DNA of 64,000 bases from Flavobacterium sandaracinum (lineage in GTDB: Bacteria > Bacteroidota > Bacteroidia > Flavobacteriales > Flavobacteriaceae), in the NCBI RefSeq assembly GCF_004349135.1, contig NZ_SMFN01000010.1, positions 62,001-126,000 on the forward strand. The letters run 5' to 3'. The notes beneath the pieces are model-generated. The model saw only the letters and a program-made list of their open reading frames with translations. It made no database searches and had not been told where the DNA came from. Numbering within the stretch: the first letter of the stretch is position 1; the number at the start of each line of letters is the position of its first letter. Shown here piece by piece: positions 53,294 to 61,900 of the stretch. The translations under genes were made by a program, and so were the position numbers.

Positions 53294-53653
53294 TTATCTT
53301 TTGTTGAATGTAGCTTCATAAAAGGTGGTATCTGTTGCAGCAAAATTAACTCTTCGATTGTCTTGATTATTAAATTCCAAGCTGTCATTAACCATAAATT
53401 TCACTTCGGTAAAGGTGTAGCCGGTTTCAAATGTTGTTGTTAGTTCATACAAACTATCTTTTTTTATAACCTTCATATCAGTACTATTTTTCCATGATAA
53501 TGGTTGGTCCTTGCCGTTGATACTAACATTTTTTATACCTTTTATGTCGGATGCATCTAATTGAAAAACAACCGTTTTTTTAAATGTTTTTTGCACACAA
53601 CTAGTAAGAAATAAAGTCAGTAATGCAGCGGTTATTGTTGCTGGTATTTTCAT
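53294..53653 (-). CDS. Small lipoprotein, unknown
   Basis: I do not recognise this 119-residue product with confidence. It has a signal peptide with lipobox LTSC (Cys19), then a beta-rich domain: VVFQLDASDIKGIKNVSING, QPLSWKNSTDM, FTEVKFMVNDSLEF. The pattern resembles starch-binding-like beta-sandwiches found on some surface proteins. It lies 2 bases after the DoxX gene on the same strand, so the two are co-transcribed. Confidence 0.7.
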   Translation of the reverse strand: MKIPATITAALLTLFLTSCVQKTFKKTVVFQLDASDIKGIKNVSINGKDQPLSWKNSTDMKVIKKDSLYELTTTFETGYTFTEVKFMVNDSLEFNNQDNRRVNFAATDTTFYEATFNKR

Positions 53654-53655
53654 GT

Positions 53656-54147
53656 TTAAATATTTTTTTTAGTGAGTAAATAGTCAATTCCTAAACGGCC
53701 TGAGCCCAAGATGAGGTAAAACATAGCAATCCAAAGAAATCCCATAGCGGCCAGACAATTCCATAATCCATTTTGTATTTGTTGCATAAATATAGCCACT
53801 AGCATGGTGCAAATAACTAGGAAAGAAGCAACACGAGTTTGAAATCCAAACAATAAAAGCAATCCGCCAACAGCCTCCGCGAAAGCACCCATCCAAGCAA
53901 AAAATACTGGTGCAATAGCAAAAATTCCGCCATAACTTGCCACATCATTTGGGAACCAAAAAGCAACTTCAAAGAATCCTAAATTGGCATCAGCTGGCGA
54001 CCAAGGCATTCCAAATTTATCGGCTCCAAAGTTAAAAGCTAGTAAGTAACCACAAACAATTCGTGGAATAGCAATAAATAGATCTTGTGACCAATAAGGT
54101 AACAAAAGAGGTTTAGTTAATTTGTTTAAAAATTTCATGGTTGTCAT
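53656..54147 (-). CDS. DoxX family membrane protein
   Basis: The 163-residue protein (ATG at 54147, with a second at codon 4) has four membrane helices (about 24-45, 70-90, 95-112 and 125-145) and the DoxX landmarks FIAIPRIVCGYLLAFNFGADKFG and GAFAEAVGGLLLLFGFQTR. DoxX proteins are small membrane proteins of uncertain function, sometimes tied to thiol or quinone redox. It is followed by the lipoprotein 2 bases on, and preceded by another lipoprotein 44 bases before. Confidence 0.9.
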   Translation of the reverse strand: MTTMKFLNKLTKPLLLPYWSQDLFIAIPRIVCGYLLAFNFGADKFGMPWSPADANLGFFEVAFWFPNDVASYGGIFAIAPVFFAWMGAFAEAVGGLLLLFGFQTRVASFLVICTMLVAIFMQQIQNGLWNCLAAMGFLWIAMFYLILGSGRLGIDYLLTKKNI

Positions 54148-54191
54148 ATTTTGTGATGTTGAGAAGAATTTTAATCTCTATTCGTCAAAAG

Positions 54192-54551
54192 CTATTTATT
54201 TTTATAGGTCATTGACAATACTAAATCGCCTGTAACTTTTAAATCAACTGATGCATAGTTATTCGACTTATTTTCAAATACTAGTCCAGTGTTACGATCT
54301 ACTTTGACAATAACCGTTTCATTAGGAGTAATGATTTGTGGAGAATGAGTGCCGCCGGCAAATGGCGCTTTGTATATAGTAATATCATTTGTAGAAACAT
54401 TTTTTAGTCTCACTTTAAAGGGACCATGTTCATTGTTTCCTAACACAAAACTATCAAGGGGTTTGATGCTAGTATTGGAGTTTAAAGATTCAAAGATTCC
54501 GCATGAAGAGGTTAAAATGAATAGGGCTATTGTTACAGCAAAATTTCTCAT
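54192..54551 (-). CDS. Small lipoprotein, unknown (beta-sandwich-like)
   Basis: The 119-residue product has a lipobox at TSSC (Cys17) and then a beta-rich segment (PFKVRLKNVSTNDITIYKAP, ETVIVKVDRNTGLVFEN, ASVDLKVTGDLVLSMTY). I do not know the family. It heads a short minus-strand group with the DoxX gene and the second lipoprotein, just downstream of the membrane AraC regulator. Confidence 0.7.
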   Translation of the reverse strand: MRNFAVTIALFILTSSCGIFESLNSNTSIKPLDSFVLGNNEHGPFKVRLKNVSTNDITIYKAPFAGGTHSPQIITPNETVIVKVDRNTGLVFENKSNNYASVDLKVTGDLVLSMTYKNK

Positions 54552-54671
54552 AATTTTTTTATTTAGTGATTAATAACAGAGCAAAGTTGCGTCATAAATC
54601 AGCATCAATCGCTTCAAATTATGATTTGAGACCTAATTGTAAGTTGTTGTGAAGTATTGTAGATAAAGGGG

Positions 54672-55880
54672 TTATGCTTTTTCCAAGTACTCTTTTGGTG
54701 AAAAACCAGTATTTTTCTTGAAGGCACGGTTAAAAGTAGCTTTCGAATTAAAGCCACAGTCAAAAGCGATGCCTAGTAGGGTAGTTTTTTTATGTTCGCC
54801 TTTTTCAAGTGCTTGTTTGATGGCTTCAATTCGATATGTATTTATAAAGTCATTGAAGTTCATCTTAAAACCTTGATTGATGGTTTTAGAAATAATGGAA
54901 ACATTGGTATCTAATTTTTTAGCCACATCCGCTAATGTCAATTCAGAATTGATAAACAAGGAATGCTCCTGAACCAAGGTCTGGATTTTTGATTTCCACA
55001 AATCGATTTCAACTACATGCTTTTCTGTAATCGTTTCGAAATCAATGTCAATAGTAGCATCATTTTCAATCGCACTTTTATCATCAAACACAAGGAGAAT
55101 TTGACGCGTATTACTTGTTGAGAATGTAAAAGGAATACTAGAAGTAATAGGGTTCGAATATCCCACAATTGCGATATAATACATAACAATCGAAAAGAAG
55201 AGAAAATACCACCAACTGCCGGTATAGGATTTTAAAGCGGGATACAAATACGCCATCCCATCATAAACTATTGGCAATAATAACAGGATTAGAAACGCAA
55301 TCAAATACGTTTGTATCCATTTAAAAAGGATTCGATCTGCATAACTGACCACTTGAAAAATTACTTTTTTATAAATGGTGTAATACCGTAGGCTTAAAAC
55401 AAAATACACGATCATTGAAAATAATCCTAATTTTTGATACCAAGAATCAAAATCTTTGTCCATACCATCAGCATAAAAATAGTAGTCTTTGATGACGAAT
55501 TTGTCATAAATCCAAATAAAAAAAATATACATCAAGTATAAAATTCCGGGGATAAAATGCAACACTTGTTTTTTGGTAAAGTTAAAATTGGCATTTAATA
55601 AACTTTGGGTATAACAATAAATAGCGGGTCCAATAAAAAATAAATGCTGGAAAGGGGTGTAAAAAAGAATATCTCGATACGGCTGATTGTCATACCATCC
55701 TGCAAATCCTAGCATCCAAGGCGCAACAAATAAGGAACAAAGTAAAATAAAAAAACTCAACCAATAATTTGATTTGTTCTCCGTTCGAAACCCTTTTACC
55801 GCAAGTAAAACCGTATAAATGAGTCCTTGCGAAAAAGTGATTAATAATAAGGAAGAGTAAAACCCAAACTGAAATAGCAT
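54672..55880 (-). CDS. Membrane-anchored AraC-family regulator
   Basis: From the ATG at 55880 the product is 402 residues; another ATG eight codons upstream is equally possible. About seven membrane helices occupy the first 245 residues (LLLITFSQGLIYTVLLAV, WLSFFILLCSLFVAPWML, LHFIPGILYLMYIFFIWI, and others). A cytoplasmic AraC DNA-binding domain follows (ANVSIISKTINQGFKMNF-like, then GIAFDCGFNSKATFNRAF and GFSPKEYLEK). Such 7TM-AraC proteins are frequent in flavobacteria and probably sense an extracellular signal. The DoxX/lipoprotein group just downstream on the same strand is a plausible target. Confidence 0.88.
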   Translation of the reverse strand: MLFQFGFYSSLLLITFSQGLIYTVLLAVKGFRTENKSNYWLSFFILLCSLFVAPWMLGFAGWYDNQPYRDILFYTPFQHLFFIGPAIYCYTQSLLNANFNFTKKQVLHFIPGILYLMYIFFIWIYDKFVIKDYYFYADGMDKDFDSWYQKLGLFSMIVYFVLSLRYYTIYKKVIFQVVSYADRILFKWIQTYLIAFLILLLLPIVYDGMAYLYPALKSYTGSWWYFLFFSIVMYYIAIVGYSNPITSSIPFTFSTSNTRQILLVFDDKSAIENDATIDIDFETITEKHVVEIDLWKSKIQTLVQEHSLFINSELTLADVAKKLDTNVSIISKTINQGFKMNFNDFINTYRIEAIKQALEKGEHKKTTLLGIAFDCGFNSKATFNRAFKKNTGFSPKEYLEKA

Positions 55881-55970
55881 CCTGTCTTTTTGATAAAGAT
55901 ACATATTTTTAGAAAATTAGTATTTAAAATGCTTTTGGACTTTTTACTTTTATAACCGCTTCTTATTTAG

Positions 55971-55978
55971 TATTTTTG
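55971..55978 (+). promoter_or_regulatory. -7 box for dusB
   Basis: TATTTTTG, exact -7 match, 13 bases before the TTG start at 55992. Confidence 0.5.
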
Positions 55979-55991
55979 CAAAAAAATTCCC

Positions 55992-56984
55992 TTGATAAAG
56001 ATTGGTAACATAGTACTTCCTGATTTTCCTTTATTACTTGCTCCTATGGAGGATGTGAGTGATCCGCCTTTTCGTAGGTTATGCAAGATGCATGGTGCCG
56101 ATATGATGTATTCTGAATTTATTTCTTCCGAAGGATTAATTCGTGACGCCATCAAAAGCCGAATGAAATTAGATATTTTCGATTACGAACGTCCTGTTGG
56201 AATCCAAATTTTTGGTGGTGACGAAGAAGCAATGGCCATGTCCTCCAAAATTGTTTCTGCCGTAAATCCAGACATAATTGATATCAACTTTGGTTGCCCT
56301 GTCAAAAAAGTCGTTTGTAAAGGAGCCGGAGCCGGAGTGTTGAAAGATGTCGATTTGATGATTCGGTTAACAAAGGCCGTTATTGACAGTACGCATTTAC
56401 CAGTAACCGTAAAAACGCGTTTGGGTTGGGATGATAATTCGATTAATATTGATGAGGTTGCGGAGCGTTTGCAGGATATTGGTGTTGCGGCGCTGAGTAT
56501 TCACGCTAGAACTCGTGCCCAAATGTACAAAGGTCATTCCGACTGGTCGCACATTGCAAGAGTAAAAAATAATCCCAGAATTACAATGCCTATTTTTGGA
56601 AACGGTGATATTGATTCCCCTGAAAAAGCATTGCAGTATAAAAATGAATACGGCATCGACGGTATCATGATTGGTCGAGCCGCAATTGGTTATCCTTGGA
56701 TTTTTGACGAAATCAAACATTACTTCAAAACGGGAGAACATTTAGCAAAACCTACTGTTATAGATAGAGTTGAAGCAGTTCGAAATCACCTGACTTGGGC
56801 GATGGAATGGAAAGGAGAACGATTAGGAATTGTTGAAACGCGTCCTCATTACACCAATTATTTCAAAGGAATTCATTCTTTTAAAACCCACAAACAAAAA
56901 TTAGTAACGCTGGATCGTCCTGAAGAATTATTCGCCGCTTTGAATGAAATCGAAGAAGCGTACGCAGGATATGAGGTTGTGTAG
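55992..56984 (+). CDS. dusB: tRNA-dihydrouridine synthase B
   Basis: An FMN enzyme that reduces uridines in the tRNA D-loop. The start is TTG at 55992, giving 330 residues that begin MIKIGNIVLPDFPLLLAPM; no ATG precedes the conserved N-terminus. Signature motifs are APMEDVSDPPFRRL, the catalytic INFGCPVKKVVCKGAGAG with the second Cys, VKTRLGWDD, IHARTRAQMYKG and IMIGRAAIGYPWIF. A -7 box lies just upstream. Confidence 0.95.
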   Translation: MIKIGNIVLPDFPLLLAPMEDVSDPPFRRLCKMHGADMMYSEFISSEGLIRDAIKSRMKLDIFDYERPVGIQIFGGDEEAMAMSSKIVSAVNPDIIDINFGCPVKKVVCKGAGAGVLKDVDLMIRLTKAVIDSTHLPVTVKTRLGWDDNSINIDEVAERLQDIGVAALSIHARTRAQMYKGHSDWSHIARVKNNPRITMPIFGNGDIDSPEKALQYKNEYGIDGIMIGRAAIGYPWIFDEIKHYFKTGEHLAKPTVIDRVEAVRNHLTWAMEWKGERLGIVETRPHYTNYFKGIHSFKTHKQKLVTLDRPEELFAALNEIEEAYAGYEVV

Positions 56985-57102
56985 TCGTTAAATATTAATC
57001 CTCTTTTACCACAAATCCGATAATTTATAGTTGGTGATTATTCAAAAACCAACTGTAAATTTCAATATATTTTTAAAAATTTGCGAATTAGCGGTAAAAA
57101 AC

Positions 57103-58302
57103 TTACTCCAACAACTTCTTGCTTACGCGACTACTTGCAATTAAGGAAGCAATAAAGCCAAGCGTGACAATTGTTCCCATAACAATCAATACGTTTTCGA
57201 GAGAGAAAATCACTGGATACGCCAGTGTAGGAGTAATCATAACCAACTGAAAATATTCTTGTAACAAAACAATTATAATTCCTAGAACTAAGCCAATAAT
57301 TCCGCCAAAAACACTCAATAAAGTTCCTTGAAGCAGAAATATTTTTCGCAAATCTTTGATTTCAGTTCCCAGATTAAAAAGGGTTTTTAGGTTTCCTTTT
57401 TTGTCCAAGATCATCATGATCAGCGCGCCAATCAGGTTAAAAAGTGCCACAACAATAACTAAAGTAAATATTAAATACACGGCAATATTCTCCGTATTTA
57501 ACATTTTATAGAGCGATTCGTTGAGTTGAGCCCTGTTTTTTACGGTAATTTTATTGTTGAAAATAGTTTGAAGTTGGTCAATAATTGCACTTTCATCAGC
57601 ACCAGTTTTCGTCTTGATTTCAATTCCAGAAACCTGATTGGTTTTGTATTCCAATAATTCTTGCGCTAAACCTAAATCGGCAAAAACATATTTGGAATCC
57701 AAGTCTTCGCTGATGGCGTAAATCCCAACAGGAATTACATCGGTTTTGTTAAATGCCTGTTCCGCATTTTCGATAGTCCCTTTTCCTGGTTTTGGAACCA
57801 GAACTTCTAATTGTCGATTAAAATCAAGCAATCCCATAGAGAATTTTTGGGAAATTCCGTAACCCACAACCACTTGATACGTATTTGGTTTAAGCCATTG
57901 TCCGTTGAAAAGTTTGGTTTCCATAGCATTAACTTTGCTAAAATTAGCATCAACACCTTTCAAGTACGTAACTTCTTGTTTTCCGTCAAAAGTGAATAAA
58001 ACACGTTCTTCAATAATTTTAGTATAGGAAACTAAGCCTTCAATTTTCTTGATTTGGCCTTCCTGATTTGGAGAAATCAAAAAGGATTTTCCTAAAGTGC
58101 TGCTTATTTTTAGATCGGGATCAATATCATTGGTAAACGAAAGACTAAACACTTTCAACCCGCTAAAAACAGATAAAACCACAAACAAAGCCATGGCACC
58201 AACAATAATTCCCATGCTGGCAATGCGATTGATGATGTTTATAGCATTATTTTTACTATTGCTAAGAATGTAGCGTTTGGCTATGTAAAGGGGGAAATTC
58301 AA
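57103..58302 (-). CDS. FtsX-like ABC permease (LolC/E type)
   Basis: The 399-residue product has one N-terminal membrane helix (IASMGIIVGAMALFVVLSVFSG), a long periplasmic domain (about 45-260) and three C-terminal helices (AVYLIFTLVIVVALFNLIGA, GTLLSVFGGIIGLVLGIIIV, VLIVMGTIVTLGFIASLIA). This is the MacB/LolE layout. LolC/E permeases extract lipoproteins toward the outer membrane. No ATPase gene (LolD) is in the window. rbfA lies 3 bases upstream on the same strand, as is usual in Bacteroidota. Confidence 0.9.
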   Translation of the reverse strand: MNFPLYIAKRYILSNSKNNAINIINRIASMGIIVGAMALFVVLSVFSGLKVFSLSFTNDIDPDLKISSTLGKSFLISPNQEGQIKKIEGLVSYTKIIEERVLFTFDGKQEVTYLKGVDANFSKVNAMETKLFNGQWLKPNTYQVVVGYGISQKFSMGLLDFNRQLEVLVPKPGKGTIENAEQAFNKTDVIPVGIYAISEDLDSKYVFADLGLAQELLEYKTNQVSGIEIKTKTGADESAIIDQLQTIFNNKITVKNRAQLNESLYKMLNTENIAVYLIFTLVIVVALFNLIGALIMMILDKKGNLKTLFNLGTEIKDLRKIFLLQGTLLSVFGGIIGLVLGIIIVLLQEYFQLVMITPTLAYPVIFSLENVLIVMGTIVTLGFIASLIASSRVSKKLLE

Positions 58303-58305
58303 ATC

Positions 58306-58698
58306 TTATTGAAATCTGCGTTTGTCCAAAAGATCCCTGTTTTCGATAGGATTATCTCTATTTGCTAAAGCATTGTCAATTTTTTCAATGTAATCTAAAG
58401 AGTCATCTATAAAGAAAACCAAATTTGGAACTTTTCTTAATTGCAACCGAACGCGTTGTGATAAATCATGCTTAATGTTTTTAGCATTGGACTTAACTGC
58501 TTCTAAAATCTCTTTTGCTTTTTCCTGAGGAAAAACACTTAAATGCACCGTCGCTACTGATAAATCTGTAGTCACAGTAACCTTGGATACCGAAATGATT
58601 AAATTAGCCAATCCGTTTTTTCTCACTTCACCTTGCAGAATATCAACCAAATCTTTTTGGATAACCCCACCTATTTTTTTCTGTCTATTTGTTTCCAT
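58306..58698 (-). CDS. rbfA: Ribosome-binding factor A
   Basis: A 30S maturation factor. The 130-residue protein has the KH-type fold: N-terminal NRQKKIGGVIQKDLVDILQG, LIISVSKVTVTTDLSVATVHLSVF and KLRKVPNLVFFIDDSLDYIEKID-like C-terminus. Length is normal. It is the first gene of a two-gene minus-strand unit with the LolE-like permease. Confidence 0.95.
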   Translation of the reverse strand: METNRQKKIGGVIQKDLVDILQGEVRKNGLANLIISVSKVTVTTDLSVATVHLSVFPQEKAKEILEAVKSNAKNIKHDLSQRVRLQLRKVPNLVFFIDDSLDYIEKIDNALANRDNPIENRDLLDKRRFQ

Positions 58699-58779
58699 GC
58701 TGCAAAAATACTACTTTTAAGTTTTATCCCGAAGTTTCGAGACAAATTTTAAAAAGTAACCTATTAATACACGTCTTTT

Positions 58780-58909
58780 TAGGAGCTATTTACTTCGTCA
58801 GTTCGCTTCGCTCGTGTCCTGCTGTTCACTATATCTTTTTATAAGATGATGAAAAATCACCTTATAAAAAGGATGCCTCCCGAAGCTTCGGGATCATCAG
58901 GGCTAGGGG
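58780..58909. repeat. Intergenic hairpin repeat, copy D
   Basis: AGGAGCTATTTACTTCGTCAG, CCTGCTGTTCACTATATC, TTTT, an inner stem TTATAAG/CTTATAA, AAAAAGGATGCC, a 14-base perfect palindrome CCCGAAGCTTCGGG and ATCATCAGGGCTAGG. The order of blocks is the same as in copy A near 13.9 kb, but the inner stem differs. It sits between rbfA and the helicase gene. Confidence 0.7.
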
Positions 58910-58936
58910 ATTTGGGAAATTAGGACGCTAATTCTA

Positions 58937-58975
58937 AATCAGAAATCTAAAATCGTTAATCAGAAATCTAAAATC
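58937..58975 (+). repeat. 18-bp direct repeat just before the helicase gene
   Basis: AATCAGAAATCTAAAATC occurs exactly at 58937-58954 and 58958-58975, 21 bases apart, ending 3 bases before the ATG. Confidence 0.8.
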
Positions 58976-58978
58976 TTA

Positions 58979-61900
58979 ATGCAAAGACCTTCATTCTCTA
59001 TATACGACGCATCAGCCGGTTCCGGTAAAACCTATGCGCTTGTCAAAGAATATTTAAAAATTATTCTGGTTGCCAAGAAAAATGATGCCTATCGCAACAT
59101 TCTTGCTATTACGTTTACCAACAAAGCGGTACACGAAATGAAAAGCCGAATCGTAGGCAGTCTCTCTGAATTTGCCAAGGATGAACCAAGTGCAAAAGCA
59201 CAGGACTTAATGCAGGATTTATCTATTGATACGGAATTATCCATCATTCAAATCAAAACCAAATCACAGCAAATCATCAAGCATATTATTCATAATTATG
59301 CGGCTTTCGATATTTCGACCATTGATAAGTTTACGCATAAAGTGATTCGGGCGTTTGCTCATGATTTAGGTTTGCCTATGACTTTTGAAGTTACTTTGGA
59401 TACTGAAAATTTGTTGGTAGAAGCCGTTGATGCCATAATCGCTCAAGCCGGAGAAGATGAAACATTGACAAAGTTATTGATTGATTTCACGATGGAAAAA
59501 ACCGATGATGACAAATCATGGGATATTTCACGGGAAATTCTTGATACCGGTCGTTTGGTTTTAAACGAAAATAACCGAAACGAAATTACCCATTTCCATG
59601 ACAAGTCAATAGCTGATTTTGTAGCAATTAAAGCAAAATTGAACGAGGCCTGTAAAGTTTTGGAGAAAGAAAGTGTAGCCTTTGCAGAGGAAGCCCTTTT
59701 GCTAATAGAAAAAAACGGAATTGATAATAAGTCATTTTCTGGAGCATATTTCCCAAAACATTTGATCAGCATTCAAGAAGGTAAGTTCAATCCAAAAAAC
59801 AAAACGTATCACGAATACGATGATATAAAAATCAATAAAACTGCAAAAGATCGAGCGATTATAGAAAATATAATTCCCGAATTTTTGCAAATTCTATCGA
59901 ACGTTTATACGACTTTTGAAAAGATAAATTTTTATAAAGCGTTCCTGAAAAACATTACGCCTTTGTCATTGTTAAATACGGTGAGTAATGAATTAGCCAA
60001 AATTCAAGAAGAACAAAATGTACTTTCGATATCCGAATTTAATGCCATTATCCATCGTGAAATTCAAAACCAACCGGCTCCTTTTATATACGAACGATTG
60101 GGCGAGCGCTACCGCCATTTTTTTATTGACGAATTTCAGGATACTTCTGAAATGCAATGGCAGAACCTGATTCCGCTAATTGATAATGCGCTTTCGGGTC
60201 AGGATGATTTTGGTGTAAAGGGAACTTTGATGATTGTGGGTGATCCAAAACAATCCATTTACAGATGGCGTGGCGGTAAAGCAGAACAGTTTATTGAATT
60301 AAGTAAAGACCAAAATCCATTCAACAATCCCGATAAAAGACTTGAACATTTAGATAAAAATTACCGCTCTTATTCACAAATAATCGAATTTAATAATGAT
60401 TTTTTCAAATTGTTATCGAATGAATTCGAACATTTGGATTATAAAGATTTGTATGAAAATCACAGCCATCAAAAAACGAATGACAAAACGGGTGGCTACG
60501 TAAATATTTCTTTTATTCCAAAAGTAGAAACTTCAGAAGATCCTGATAGTTCGGGAGAAGAAATGTTAGATAAAACGGACTTGTATGTTTTGGCAACCTT
60601 AAACACCATCCAAAAAACATTAAAACAGGGTTTTCAATACAAAGACATCGTTATTTTGACCAGAAAACGAAGTCAGGGAATTGCGATTGCTAATTATTTG
60701 ACGGAGGAAGGAATTCCACTTTTGTCATCGGAAACCTTGATGATTCAAAATGCCACTGAAGTTAGATTGATTATTCATTTATTAAAATACCTGAAAAACA
60801 GTTCTGATTTGGAATCGAAAGCCAATTTTCTTCAATATTTAGCTCAAAACAGTCAGGATGAATTACCCGTTCATGATTTTATTGCCAAAGGAATGTCGTT
60901 GTTTCAAGAAACAGATTTTGAAAACTGGTTGGTGAGTTTCAATGTTGAATTATCCTTTCAAAACATTCGAAAAAAATCATTGTATGAGGCGGTGGAAACT
61001 ATAGTAGCAAAGTTCCTCCCCCCGACCCCCTCCGAAGGAGGGGGAGTCAAAGCGGTAAACGCTGTGGATAAAAATCGGCTTACTGAATTAAATAAATTAG
61101 GATACATGACAGGAGGGATTTATTCTCATCTTTCAATTGAAAAAGCAAAAGAGAAGAGAAAAGAGCCAACGCCTGCTGAGAAAGTTCTTTGGATGGAGCT
61201 TAAATCTAAATCATTAGAAGATCATAAATTCAGGCAGCAACATTTGATTAATGATTTTATAGTTGACTTTGTTTGCTTGTCCAAAAAACTGGTTGTTGAA
61301 GTGGATGGAGATTATCATTTTTCGGAAGAGCAAACTCAGTTAGATAATAATAGAACAATTACTCTAAATAAATTAGGCTTTAAAGTAATCCGATTTACTA
61401 ATGAGCAAGTTGTAAAGAGCATTTCAGAAGTTTTGAAAAAGATAAAAAAGGAGTTAGTGAGTCAAGAAATTCTTCTAGATTCTATTGGTCCAGTTTCCGC
61501 TCCCTCCCCTTCGGGGAGGGTTGGGGAGGGGAATGCTTACGTCCAATACTTCTTAGACATTGTTCTAGAACGAGATATTCGTAACCAGGCAGGAATTTCA
61601 GATTTCTTGAATTTCTGGGATAAAAATGCGGAGAAATTTAGTATTCCGTCTCCGGAAGGAACTAATGCCGTTCGGATTATGACGATTCATAAATCGAAAG
61701 GATTGGAATTTCCAGTCGTGATTTTTCCTTTTGCTGAGGAAGATTACAACAGAAAGCCAAAAGACAAATTATGGCTAAATGCTGAGGAACAGGATTTTGG
61801 TTTGCCAAAGGTTTTAATTGATAATAGCAGTGCGGTAGAGGGTTTTGGCGGAGAAGCTGCTGCCGTTTACAATCAAAAGAAACAGGAAGAATTGTTGGAT

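Noticed and set aside
61106-61466. DUF559 as a normal domain of the helicase
   Set aside because: It is flanked by inverted repeats and splits an otherwise continuous helicase region. Related helicases are expected to be about 170 residues shorter.
61013-61533. The insertion as an intein
   Set aside because: No Cys/Ser at the start, no His-Asn at the end and no HINT-domain motifs. The ends are hairpin repeats translated into Gly/Pro-rich peptide.
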